Under the pieces are notes generated by a model. The model was given only the letters and a program-made list of their open reading frames with translations. It did no database searches and was not told where the DNA came from. Below are positions 53,043 to 64,000 of a stretch of 64,000 nt of DNA, in pieces (the stretch's first letter is position 1; each line of letters starts with the position of its first letter). The DNA comes from Rhizophlyctis rosea (lineage: Eukaryota; Chytridiomycota; Chytridiomycetes; Rhizophlyctidales; Rhizophlyctidaceae), in the NCBI GenBank assembly GCA_027596075.1, contig JADGJC010000008.1:193170-257169 (forward strand). Reading direction: 5' to 3'. A program made the position numbers and the translations under genes.

Positions 53043-56000
53043 TTATCCACATGTGCCTTCATTACACGCCACCACACCACCCCCACCGCTCAAATCCGGA
53101 CGACTCTCCTGGTTTGCCCCACCTCCACTGGACGTTACGATACCCTCAGTAGCTACTCTATCCGTCAGGAACGATTGCTGAGATGCTGCTGTTGGGAGTG
53201 CGGGTGGAGTGGCGAATGCCGGTTCATTCTCCGTAGACTGTTCACTGGGCGGTTGGGTATGCAAATCTTGTCGGGAAGCGCGATTGGAAGTTCCAGTCGC
53301 GCGGGGGATTTGAGACGTGGAACCGGTACGGGCGGGGAGATTTGTGGTGGATGCGGTGCGTGATGTGGTAGTAGGGGCGGGTGGTGGCGGAGGTTTGAAT
53401 TCTTCTTGGTATGATGTTGTGCCGGTGGATGAGATGTCCTTTGTGGATCCGGTTCGTGAGCTCGGGTGCAGTTGAGGTTGGGAGGGTTGTTTTGTGGGCT
53501 GCTGTTCTGCCAATTTAGCGGCTGAAGCTGTACGGGAGGCTGCACGTAGTTCAGGCTGTGAAGCTTGTTTTACGGCTTGTTGTTCGACCAACTTAGCGGC
53601 TGAAGCTGTACGTGAGGCTGGACGAAGCTCAGGTTGCGAAGGTTGTTTTGTCGGCTGTTGTTCAGTCAATTTGGCAACTGAGACTGTGCGCGATGTGGGA
53701 CGTAGTTCAGGTTGCGAAGGTTCTTTAGCGGGCTGTTGTTCCGCCAATCTAGCAGTGGAGCCAGCACGTGAACTTGAGGTCAACTCGGGTTGCGAGGAAC
53801 GTACTGTCGGCTGCTGTTCCGCCAACTTAGCATTCGAGCGTGCACGTGAGGATGAACGTATTTCAGGTTGTGACGACTGTGCTGATGGCTTTTCCGCAAG
53901 TTTCATTGTTGAACCCGAACGCGACGTTGAACTTAATTGAGGTTGTGAAGCTCGCACTGTGGACTGTTCTACCAATTTAGCTGCAGACCCTGCCCGCGAT
54001 GCAGGACGTAACTCCGGTTGGGAAGACCGCACCCCAGTTTGCTCAGCCAATCTGGTATTTGATGCTGTCCGTGATGCAGAACGTACATCAGCTTGGGATG
54101 ACTGCATCCCAGTTTGTTGTTCTATCAATCTCGCTGACGATCCCGCCCTTGACGCCGGTCCCTCCCCACCAGACGCTTGAGATACATCCCTTTGCGATTG
54201 CCTTTGTGCTTCCTGCGACTGGCCAGCGGACGCGGTACCTGATGCGGGACGAAGATCTCGCTGAGAGGAATGGAAGGGTTGTGATGTTGTAGTGGTTGCA
54301 GATTCGGGTAGGGGTACTTGAGGCTGGTGCAAATCGGTCTTAGATTGGGAATGTGACGCGTGACGAGCGAGGTCCTTTTGAGACTGGGACATTGCATTCT
54401 GCTGGCCTGTTGCTGATGGAGGACGAACCAGATTGCTCTGTGACCCTTGCAGTGACGACGGAACCGATCTTTGAGTCTGGCGTGGCGGCTCTGCTGGGCC
54501 GTGGGTCAAGTCTTGCTCTCCTAAGTTGGATCTGGATCCTGTGCGGGATGAAGGCCGGAGATTTTGTTGGCTAGTTCGTGGGGATTGAGTTGCTATATGG
54601 TCTTGTGGCGGGATGGGCGACGGAGAAGGCTGGTCATGTTGGGGTGGCTCTGGTAATTGCTGTGGCTGCAGTTGAGAGGTGGAGGCTGCCCGCGCGGTAG
54701 GACCTTGCTGCAATTGACCAGTGGACGCCGTCCGTGATGCGAAACCTTGTTGCAACTGAGTAGTGGAGGCAGCGCGCGATGCAGGACCTTGCTGCAATTG
54801 AGAAGTGGAGCCAGTGCGCGATGCGGGGCCTTGCTGCAATTGAGCAGTGGAGGCAGTGCGCGATGTTGGACCTTGCTGCAATTGAGCAGTGGAGGCAGTG
54901 CGCGATGCTGGACCTTGCTGCAATTGAGCAGTGGAGGCAGTACGGGATGCAGGATGTGAACCGCGAACGGGAGCGGAACCTGCACTGGCTTCTATTTGAG
55001 GTGTTGACGTTGCGGCGGCAGCTGATGATTGCTCCGTTGCTCCCGCCTTCTCACCACCAACATTCACTAAACTTCCCTCCTTCCCACCACCCACTCGCTC
55101 ACCCAAACCCCTCGCTCCAACCCTAGACATAGCACCTTCCCCACTCTCCACTCCAGGCTCCCCAAACACTCCAGACTGACTTCCCCCACCCCCACCATAC
55201 CGAAAGAACCGCGCATCCTCAATCCCCGCAAAAATCTCCGTCTGACTAGCCTCACGCGCAGTAGCAGGACCTATATATCCTTCCTCCAAAATCCGACTCC
55301 CAGCCTTACTCTGTCCCATACTCGTAGACCCCTTGATGCCATGCGGTCCGGCAGTCCGTGCCATGGCTCGTTCACCGTACTCTGCTCCTGTCGGGAATTC
55401 TGTAGAAGGCGAGACTGGGTAATTAATGTAGCGGGCGTCTTCGTCACCGGCGAAGATTTGGGAATGAGTTGCTGGTGGGAGGGGTTGAGGTTGAGGAGCG
55501 GGATGAGAAGCAGTTCTCTCTTCTTCGAGGATTTGACTTCCTGCGCGAGTTTGACCCATACTTCTGGAGCCTTTGATACTTGTAGAACCTTTGATGCCCT
55601 GAGGTCCTGCAGTGCGCGACATGGCTCTCTCTCCGTACTCAGGACCTGAAGGGAACTCTGTGGAGGCCGAGACGGGATAGTTGGTGTATCGAGCGTCTTC
55701 GTCGCCAGCAAATATTTGAGATTGGGTTGCTGGTTGGAGTGGTTGTTGCGACTCGGCTTGGGTTGGAGGCTCAGTTTGGGGCTGAGACCCTCCTCCCTCT
55801 ACCAAAATCCGACTTCCAGTCCTCGTGCTCCGTCCCATGCTCGACGATCCCTTCACACCTTGCGGCCCTCCAGTCCGTGACATGGCCCTCTCGCCAAATT
55901 CTGTGCTTGGGAAGTCGGTTGACGCGGACACTGGATAGTTTGTGTACCGGGCATCCTCGTCTCCAGCGAAAATTTGAGATTGTGTGGCGGGTGGGACGGA

Positions 56001-58300
56001 TTCAGGAGCTGTACTTCCACCACTTCCTTCTTCTAGTATCCGACTTCCAGCCCTAGTACTCCGTCCCATACTCGACGACCCCTTTACTCCCTGCGGTTCT
56101 CCAGTCCGCGACATTGCCCTCTCCCCAAACTCCGTACTCGGGAAGTCTGTCGAAGCCGACACTGGATAGTTTGTGTACCGCGCATCCTCGTCCCCAGCAA
56201 AAATCTGGGATTGTGTTGCGGGTGGAATGGTTGGAGGAGCCGCACTTACACCTGCTTCCTCATCCAATATGCGACTTCCCGCCCGAGTTGATTTTCCCAT
56301 ACTGGACGATCCCTTCACACCGACACCATGGGGCCCAGCAGTCCGCGACATCGCCCTTTCGCCGTACTCTGTGGCTGGGAAGTCTGTTGAGGACGAAACG
56401 GGGTAATTGACGTATCGGGCATCTTCATCACCGGCAAAGATTTGAGATTGTGTTGCGGGGGGAAGGGGTGGTTGTTGGGGTTCCGGTGCCTCCTCCTGAG
56501 CGGGAGGCTGCTCCTCCTGCTCTGGTTGAGGTTCACGAGTTGGGTCAGCATATGCTACTTGATAAGTCGTTGCTGGTTCTGGTTGCGGTTCTTGCTGTAC
56601 CGGTGGTTGTTCAATTTCTTCTTGATGTTCCTGCACTAGCTGAGGTTCCACTTCTGATTGAGCAGGTTCCGGTTCAACTTGCTCGGCAACGGGAATTTGT
56701 TGGGTCGCCTCCTCGGCTGGTTGACCAGGAGCTGCAAAGTCTTGTTGATAGGTGGTGAGTTCCCGTGGTTCTTCAGCTGTTTGCTCTTCCGGCAGAGGAA
56801 CCATTTCTTGAGTCTCTGCAGGTTGTGGCGCTTCCTCCTGCTGCACAGGAACCTCTTCGGCTTGCGGATCTTCCTGAGGTGGCATGGATTGCTCTTGCTC
56901 CGCTTGCAACTCTGCCAGCTCATCACCACCTTCCTCCAACGCCCCAGGCGGAGGCAAATCACTCTGCTCAACATCCTTCTCAGCCATTTCTCCACTCTCT
57001 TCACCCTCAACAACACTCCCATCCTCCTCATCAGCCATCTCTTCCGCCGTCCCCTTGAAGCCACTTCCACGTCTCGTGACAGGCCGCCCGTCAACTTCAA
57101 CCCCCTCTTCCTCCTCGGCACCAGATGCATCACCCCGGTCTGATTCGTCGCCTGCTTCGGATACCTTGCGTGATGTTGGAGCAGACATGGAGAATAGAGC
57201 GGCTGCTGCTTCATCTGGTATGACGCCTAGTTCGCGGTAATATGGGAGCGGGTATTGAGCTATGTTGGCGAGATAGGAAAGGGACTTGTGGCGGTCTTCG
57301 AGCCACTTTCGGCGGTCGTAGTAGGGTGCTTTGTCTTCGATTCTCTGCAGAATTGTCTATTGTGGGCAAGTATGTCAGTTAGTTGTTGAGCTCAGTATTC
57401 CCAGTTGCCATTCCACAGAACTGTGGCGGCGGGAACATTATCACTAAGGACTCACCAGATTCTCACTCTGGATCTTCTCCCAATCTTTTCTCCTCTTCGG
57501 GCCGTTCAAAGTCCCAGCGGCCTTCCAATGCCCCCCAAGTTCGGTTTCTACTTGCTTCATGCGACGGGCTTGCTCAAGGTCCGATACTTGGGATGCATTG
57601 GATATTTGAAAAGCGATGCGGTCTAGTAGAATATGGTTGTTTTTTTCGATCTCGTATAGTCGCTCTATGGGGAGTTGCGATGGATTAGATACAGAAGTCA
57701 TGGAGGTTTGGATCAGGAGTGTCTCAGGTCGTATGACTGCTACCTCCCGTCCCCATGCGTGACTCTCCTTATCATAGAAGGTCTTTGATTCAAGATCGCA
57801 AAAGATATTTACCCACCTTCCTCATTCTGCAATCTTTTCAACCTCATCTCCAAATGTGGATACCGTCTTGGTACCTTGTTATCCACACTAGGTCGTGCCT
57901 CTTTCAGTTTCCTCAAATGCAGGTTTTTGACATGTTCTTCCCATCGTCTCGACAGAAGCTTATTGCACGTTGGGTGAATAGTTGGGTAATGGCGGTGCTC
58001 CCAAAGATCTTTTTGACGCGGAACAGAGAGCACTGCAGACGGAACAAGGCGTTTTTGAGAGGAGGTTGGTCGCAGTTTTGTAGATGATGTTGCGTTTGGA
58101 AGATCATCGGTTGTTGATGGTTCTCGTGGGGGTCGAGGGCCTCCTGCGCGTGTCTGTGGTCGTTCAGGGGGAGCTGAAGTCGAATGGGTGTTGGAAAAAG
58201 ATATACTGCGGCGAACGACGTCGGTGCGTGTTACATGTTCAGTCGTGCGTTTGCCCGCAGCATCACGGCCTGGAAGGGCGGGGAGTGGGGCGGTTGACAT
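53043..58300 (-). CDS. CFAP97-domain (KIAA1430/Hemingway-like) giant repeat protein
   Basis: Three exons, 58300-57817, 57664-57456 and 57356-53043, all in phase; 1,668 aa. The N-terminal module fits the CFAP97 domain of cilia- and flagella-associated proteins: CNKLLSRRWEEHVKNLHLRK, LKEARPSVDNKVPRRYPHLE, MRLKRLQNEE|ERLYEIEKNN then HILLDRIA. The basic helix and the E(R)..EIE.NN..LL pattern are diagnostic. KAPYYDRRKWLEDRHKSLSY follows. The rest is a long acidic Gln/Glu/Pro-rich region and three separate tandem repeat arrays (listed below), largely disordered. The protein is far longer than typical animal CFAP97 proteins (several hundred residues). An axonemal or basal-body role is inferred from the domain and implies a flagellated organism. 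Confidence 0.8.
53480..54150 (-). repeat. Repeat array 3 in CFAP97-domain gene (about 75-78-bp units)
   Basis: Eight to ten units encoding variants of SQPELRPASRTASAAKLAEQ plus a QPTKQP-like linker. The SRTAS core is shared with array 2, suggesting both grew from one seed. Confidence 0.8.
54663..54957 (-). repeat. Repeat array 2 in CFAP97-domain gene (42-bp units)
   Basis: Seven consecutive units encoding P-A-S-R-T-A-S-T-A-Q-L-Q-Q-G with few changes. DNA identity between copies is high, so the array expanded recently and copy number may vary between strains. Confidence 0.85.
55200..56460 (-). repeat. Repeat array 1 in CFAP97-domain gene (about 75-85 aa units)
   Basis: Five full units and one degraded one, spaced roughly 220-260 bp. 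Each has SQIFAGDEDARY, NYPVS..T(D/E)FP, GERAM(S/A)RT, then GVKGSSSMG..RAGS(R/Q)IL. The last copy (TEIFAGIEDARFFRYGG) has drifted. Such ordered, motif-rich units could be microtubule-lattice binding elements; that is inference. Confidence 0.8.
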
Positions 58301-59900
58301 GGCTCAAGTATGCAGATTTGTTTGGACGCAGAAACGTTTTGATTTGTGGGCGAGATGGACTCGAGGAAGCGTTTGTTTGTGGTCAACCCGTTTCGACTGC
58401 CCGAAATACAGGATGGTAACACTTTACGACTTTGCTATTCTCCTGTCGTTCTAATCTCAAGCTAACCACAATACCATTCTTGCCCGCTCTTCCAACAACG
58501 TTCCGCTCAACTTGCGTAGGCACGGAAAAGGAGGTCAAGACAAGGCCAGTGGATATCGTCACTACCCTTGCACAGCTGCAGCACCTTTTGCCCATGTGCG
58601 AGCGTCGTTAGGGGGTTATGAATGGAGCTCGTAACTAGCAACAGGGCGGTTGGTTGGTACAGTTGGATGAACGATCATAGCATGATCAAGATGCGGTCCG
58701 GACAGGATTACAGCTGGGTAGCGCAGAGCGTAACCCGTTCCTCAGATGTGCATATTTTCGGACGGATTACCCGCTTTTTTGTTGGATCCACCTTTTATTT
58801 TCAGTTCGGACATGCGGAGGATGGTGATTCGTCAGATTTGATTGAGTAGGTTGAGCTTATAGGACTTTTTGAATAGGGAGGTTGGATTGATCGATCATAA
58901 CTCGAGGGGTTATGGCTGATAGGACCCTCGCGCCACGTCTTGCGTGCCACTCTCGCTGCTTACTCATTATTTTTGGGATGCCGAATGGTTCAACCTCATA
59001 TTGACAAAAATAGCCACATGAACTATTCAGCACAATCCATTGCAGAGCTCAAGATAACCAAGACCGGTACCCTATCCATTGGGTGACAATGGGGAAATAC
59101 AAAATGTTTCAAAATGACATTCTATTACATCACAACACACCACGAGTCATTCCTGCGACCCGACCACCCGTCAGAGAGCAGGAATTTTGAATAGCCCGAA
59201 ACCCAACACCTTCTCCCACAACATGACTTGTTCACCTGCCTGACGCAGGACGGTGTTCCGTTTCAACCCTGATACCGTGATCGGGTCGCTATCTACCATT
59301 GGACTTGGCGAAAACTCTATCATGGTTTCACCCCGCCGCATCATTGACAGTGATACCAACGTGCTGAGTGCATTGGCATTGGACCACCTCGTGAGCCCTC
59401 GCTATAAGTAAGCTCTTATGCACAGGTGGATCAAGTGACATTGATCAGTCAGAAACCTGCGAGGCGAGGATCCAGGCCCGAGTGCCCCCCACACTTCACC
59501 GGGCACATGCCCATCATCACCATGTCAAGACATTACCACCCAGTCCCAAAATGAAAAGGATAAATTTCTTGCATTAGAGCTTATCTTCAAGCATATAAAT
59601 ACTCCTGTGTAAAACTGGACCGACCTTTAGCAGTCTCTTTGACATTCAGAGCTCATTCTCCTCGTATCGCGCCGTCGACACTGTACCTCAATATCATCTT
59701 CAATCATAAAGAATCCTCGCTATTGGGTCCCCCATTGAGTAAGTGCATGAGGTGCTCATCCATCTTACATGCGTCCGAAGCCATTGGAGAGAATGAAATC
59801 GACCTCAACTGAGATGATTTCGCATGCAGCATCATCCGATTCGAGACTACTCATTCTGTCCCAACCCAGGTTCTACTCTATTCGGAATCAACCCCAAACG
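58301..59900. other. Divergent intergenic; likely 5' UTR intron of the CBS gene
   Basis: No supported gene in most of 1.6 kb. Near the right end, a good donor GTAAGTGCATG at about 59740 and an acceptor TCCCAACCCAG ending at about 59870 suggest an intron in the leader of the next gene, which would remove the earlier ATG at 59769. Confidence 0.45.
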
Positions 59901-62023
59901 ATGTCCTCCTCTACTGAACAGGCATCAGGCACGCCAGACCTCCCTCCGCTTATCGTTGCGGAAAAAATGACGGGGACCAGCGATGCAGCTCCGTCCGCAG
60001 CTCCCATCACAGCATCACCTGGCGAAGCAATCTCCTCAATCGACAAGGAATGCAAGTCTGAACCGACGGCTACGGAGGAAGCGTTGAACACTCCGCCCTA
60101 CCCGACGGACCTTCTCCGCCAGGCAACCATCCATGCCGTGCTCAGGTCGCGCGAGGAGCAGGGTGGGAGGCCGACTGGAGAGCTGGTTGACCTTTGGGAG
60201 GGAGTTACGATTGAAGAGGTATGTTTGTTTGTCGCATGCTACCTGGTCCGTTCGGTGGGGAGCAAAGCCCAATGGTCTGAGGACAGCAGTATTCCCTGAC
60301 TATATACATCCAACTACCAGGCCTTGGACACACTCGCAAAGCACCACATCAGCGCTGTCCCTGTCTACAAGAAGAGCGAAGACGGGACGCAGAAGACGCA
60401 TTATGCGGTGGTGGGTGTGGAAGAGTTGTTGGATTATGCTGTTTTCCAGGTAAGCCTTGTTGATCAACCCAATCGAGGGCTGTTTGGCCATGCGGGGTGA
60501 GATGTTAAATGCCATTCATACACTGAATAACAGCATATCTTCGACAAAACCGACTTCACGTGTTGTACGCCCGAAGACCCCAACACCCAACTCAGCGAAT
60601 CTGAAAAAGAGAAATGCATCGCCTCGATGCGTGGCAAAGAAGACTACTTCAAGGTGAATACTCTCTGGATTTCACGTCTCCCACGTCACTCTTACTTAAC
60701 CACCATTTCCTCCCATTAGCACACCCTCCAAACTCTCCTCGCAACCAGCGCTCCCTCCGAAGCCTTCACCACATACACTCCGACGACGCCGCTTATCAAC
60801 GTCGTCACGCTCTTCAGTAGCGGGATTCAGAGGGCGTTCGTGGCGGGCAAGGGGGGCGCGGAGGGAACCGATGTTGAGAGTGTGATTACGCAGGGGGATT
60901 TGGTGAGGTTCTTGTGGGAGCAGTGTGGGGAGATGGGAGGCGTCTATGAGAAGGGTGTTGAAGGGGTTGATGAGGGTGCTTTGGAGAAGGTATGTATGGA
61001 TCACCGTTGATATGTGTTTGGGTTGTGCAAGTGTTGATGTTTGTTGACTCTTGTAGGTCATTGAAGAGCAGGACGTCGGCAAGCTTCCGGAACCGGTTGG
61101 GGACCATCATGTGAAGTAAGTGGTCACTACGTCTCCAACTTATTCTCCGCCCTACGTGTGAGGCATTCTTTATGACGCTACATTCATTTCTCTCATACAG
61201 GTACGCACTCAAACTCCCAACCACAACCCCACTCCTCACCCTCTACCGAACCCTCACCCACTACCACACCCGCTCCATTGCCCTCTACGACCCGACGGAC
61301 CCAAGCCACCACATTACCACAACCGTCTCCCTCACCGACTTCCTCTCCACCCGCCCTGAAACCCTCGCGGACCTCGTGCGCTTGACTGGCGGCGAACTGG
61401 TCACGAAACAAGAAGAGAAGAAGGGGTTGCGGGCGAAAGCAAAGGCTTTGGTCGTTAAGGCAGGGGAGAAGGTTGGGAACGTCATGAGGAGGTTCGTGGA
61501 GGGAGGGAAGAATGTGGCGAAAGAAGAGGAAGAGAGGGATGAAGGACCCACGGGCATTGGTACTCGCGGTGTGTGGATCGTCTCCACCACTACCATCACA
61601 GACGACGACAACAACACCGTCGAAGAAGAACACCTCATCAGGAAGATCACCTACACCGAACTTCTCTCATACTGCATCCCCACGCACGATGACTCCTCCA
61701 CTGCCAGCATCAAATCTGTTCCTGCTGAAAAACCCAGCATGGCAACTCGCGCGGAGGCGATGATGAAGGAGGGCGAGACGAGGGCTATGGAGGGTTTCAC
61801 GAAGCTTGTGGAGGGGGCGAGCAAGCTTAGTGTGCAGGCTAGTGAGGGGTTGGGGAGGATGATGGAGGGTGTTTTTGGAGCTGTGACTGGGAAGAAGTCT
61901 GGTGGTGAGGCGGGAGTGGGACAGAGGGAGGAGGAGGGAGTGAAGCCAGAAGAGGGGATGATTGAGGACGACGTGGTTCCGCAGCCGGCGGAGCCGCGTG
62001 AGGCGGAGAAAATGTGGTTGTAG
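59901..62023 (+). CDS. CBS-domain protein
   Basis: Exons 59901-60218, 60321-60450, 60534-60653, about 60720-60989, 61057-61115, 61201-62023. I start at ATG 59901 (MSSSTEQASGTPDLPPLIVA) because the earlier ATG 59769 lies in a probable leader intron. CBS-type motifs: ALDTLAKHHISAVPVYKKSE (helix then GAVPV-like strand), THYAVVGVEELLDYAVF, then TTPLINVVTLFSSGIQRAFV with VITQGDLVRFLWEQ, and TTPLLTLYRTLTHYHTRSIA with TVSLTDFLS. That is two CBS pairs, as in adenine-nucleotide-sensing proteins such as AMPK gamma-like relatives. The C-terminal 200 residues add amphipathic Lys/Ala-rich helices (AKALVVKAGEKVGNVMRRFV; EGFTKLVEGASKLSVQASEG). Ligand and partner are unknown. Confidence 0.78.
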
Positions 62024-62312
62024 TTGTTTGATGCTGAATGCATCGTGCGTTTACCGGAGGGTTGTCTTTTGAGGATGAGATAGTGTAGTTGTTCCCTGCA
62101 GAAGCGTCTTGCTTGTTTGATGTGCCTTTGCTAGCGTCCTTTGCGAAGTTCTGCTGTTTTGTATGCTTATTTTTATATGTATATTGGCAGTGTTTGTTTG
62201 CAGTCATTGTGTAAATCAGAATAAAATTGAACTACCCAATCAACGAGAAACTTCATCCTAGAATCTCCCTCCTTGACGTCAAAAACGCAACACATATCTT
62301 GCCCTTCCCTCA

Positions 62313-64000
62313 TCAAACCATCTTCCCAGCACTGGCAGTGCCACTGCTACCACCAGCAGAACTAGTCGCATGGATGTCCGCCGTTGTACTCTTTCTAACT
62401 GTTGACTTGGCAGAAGGCGGGGCAGAAACTGGTCTCACGGAGGCTTGAGGCGACGTGGAGGAACCCATGGTCGCTGTCCCAATCCTGGACGCTATGGTTG
62501 AATTGCCAATCTTGGTCACCGCCTCCTGTATGGAGTACACCTCGTATGCGATGGCGAGTTTCGGGACGGCAAAGACGACTGTGGAGGCGAATGTGCCGAG
62601 GATGGTGCCGAGGGAGACCATCAGGAAGCTATTGACGCATGGGAAGGGGCGGAGTGAGTTGAAATAAGACTCGAAGACATGAGAGAGAATCGATCAAAAA
62701 AGTACATTGCATTAGGGTTGGTGATGATTGACAGCACGGGCACAATGATGATTGATATGACAGAGATGAGAACGATAGCGGCAACCGTGAATTTGTTTTC
62801 GTTGAAGTCTATGGTGAGAATGTATTGGAGACAACATTAGCGTGAACATCTGCGACATTTTTGGTAGTTCTAAATCACTTTTGAACAACGTACCAGAGTT
62901 GACGTTCTTCGTTCGGAAGGCGTAGATCGCGGCCAGCAGAATAATGAAACCATTCCACTGAGGGCACGGATTCGCGATGATGCATGTCAGTTGATCTGTG
63001 ATGTGGACAAAAGAGAACTGCAGATCTACTTACGGCATAAAGCAACCCAGGTCCAATTGATGACGACTTGGGACAGGCATCTTGAGCTACATACGTCTCG
63101 GTCAGCGGAATTTGGATGTACTGTTTGTACGAGGGATCGTCCAGCTTGAATTGCAGCACCTGCCAAATTGAGGACGACCGCCAAAGACATTAAATCGTCA
63201 GCGAAACAATGCTAAATTTCCATAAGACCAATGCAAAGGAGACATACCAGCAAGAAAGCCACTTCAACAAGAATGATGAACACGACATAGGCCAGCAACA
63301 ATATATCGGGAAGTTTGAATCCCATCTTCTTGTTTCGGAAGATGCGGTCCACTCGGTAGGTCTTGACGAGGAGAGACCCCATAACCAATCCGTAACCAAT
63401 GGCAAAGAACCAATCTGGAGAGTGGTGACGGAGAATCAAAACCCTACTCCAATGGAATGGGTAATTGTCGACGGCTGGGATATAAAGACTCACATGTTCC
63501 AAAACATTGAGGCCACCCGACTTTTTCGACCCCGGAAATGCGAGCGATCACACTTGCCAAGGTAACTTCGCCGCCTGAGTGTGAGCAAAAAGTACGAAAT
63601 GAGTTGAAAACGCACCATGATAGCTGCTGTCTGTAACTCTCAAATCATATAAGCTCCTTCATGTACTTACCGAACAAAATCAAAAAACTGAACAGTCTCG
63701 ATGCGGCTCTCATGACTTTAGTGTCGCGCTTATGGAAGAACATCAAAATGAAGATGAGCAGAATCGCCATGCACGCAGCAGCAAGGCCCGTCATGGCTTT
63801 GACAAGACCACTGTCGGTGGACAGATATGCTGTTGGGACGGCCGCGACGAGAGGCGCGGGGATCGCAGCTGCGTTCGGGAGTGTTTCATTACAGTCCTGG
63901 AAAATGGAAGATAACAAACCAGTCGTAAGTCTGTCGCATATTCATTCCTAATGTATCGAATTTACCACCACCCTCCCTTTAGGCGAGACATACCCGAACG
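62313..64000 (-). CDS. Second class C GPCR, 7TM part only (N-terminus off window)
   Basis: Minus-strand gene entering from the right edge and ending at the TAG at 62313. The order mirrors the GPCR at 18985: DCNETLPNAAAIPAPLVAAV, TM1 MTGLAAACMAILLIFILMFF, RAASRLFSFLILFG, then DWFFAIGYGLVMGSLLVKTY with RVDRIFRNKK, a TM ending VVFIILVEVAFLLV, ECL QFKLDDPSYKQYIQIPLTET, WNGFIILLAAIYAFRTKNVN, NENKFTVAAIVLIS, and FLMVSLGTILGTFASTVVFA. The tail is Ser/Thr-rich, unlike the shorter acidic tail of the first copy, so desensitisation or coupling may differ. Exons are short. The 5' end, including the ectodomain, lies beyond 64000. Confidence 0.78.

Noticed and set aside
53494..57143. Long plus-strand ORFs opposite the CFAP97-domain gene (148 aa, 161 aa and others)
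   Set aside because: They mirror the repeat arrays of the minus-strand gene; their composition follows from the repeats and they have no independent start or splice context.
59171..59359. 62-aa minus-strand ORF
   Set aside because: No homology, no nearby splice partners, and typical of chance in non-coding DNA.
1..64000. Transposable elements, CRISPR arrays, integrated viral genes
   Set aside because: No transposase, reverse transcriptase, integrase, terminal repeat or capsid-like sequence was recognised on either strand.

Overview
The window reads as nuclear DNA of a zoosporic (flagellated) early-diverging fungus, most likely a chytrid. Genes carry many short GT-AG introns (about 45-130 nt). 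Fungal-type families (Dcp2, NmrA-like, F-box arrays) sit beside genes typical of animals and of fungi that keep a flagellum: a CFAP97-domain protein, class C GPCRs, a PARP1 with its full set of zinc fingers, and a BRAT1 homologue. I saw no rRNA, tRNA, CRISPR array or recognisable transposase.

Layout. 1-836: partial coiled-coil gene (-). 1369-1960: doubtful gene remnant. 2129-3025: NmrA-like oxidoreductase (-). 3453-9066: three tandem F-box paralogues, of which only the third is intact. 9447-14497: PARP1 (-), head-to-head with 14923-18252, a BRAT1 homologue (+), sharing a 425-bp promoter region. 18985-24412: class C GPCR (+). 25541-27729: MGRN1-like RING E3 (+). 28169-29224: multi-Myb protein interrupted by a stop (-). 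30199-30887: small secreted protein. 31258-31788: MEKHLA-domain protein. 32083-33243: PD-(D/E)XK nuclease-like protein (-). 34487-37344: Dcp2. 37826-47157: four tandem paralogues of an unrecognised coiled-coil family, three of them with a ubiquitin-interacting motif (UIM)-like exon. 48020-49046: a gene whose first 33 residues are a histone H3 tail, with an intron between the GG and K14 codons, joined to an F-box-like domain. 49390-49862: one-TM protein (-). 50676-52703: multi-pass glycoprotein. 53043-58300: giant repeat-rich CFAP97-domain protein (-). 59901-62023: CBS-domain protein. 62313-64000: second class C GPCR, cut by the window edge (-).

Themes. PARP1 and BRAT1 are both linked to genome maintenance in animals and appear to be controlled from one intergenic region containing an ACGCGT box. 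Ubiquitin-linked genes recur: F-box array, RING E3, UIM-like family and the H3-tail/F-box chimera. Frame breaks concentrate in the lineage-specific families, while the multi-exon conserved genes (PARP1, BRAT1, Dcp2, CFAP97) splice in frame throughout. This suggests real gene turnover rather than uniformly poor sequence. All gene models were built by eye from ORFs, splice consensus and family knowledge; none is supported here by RNA or database searches.
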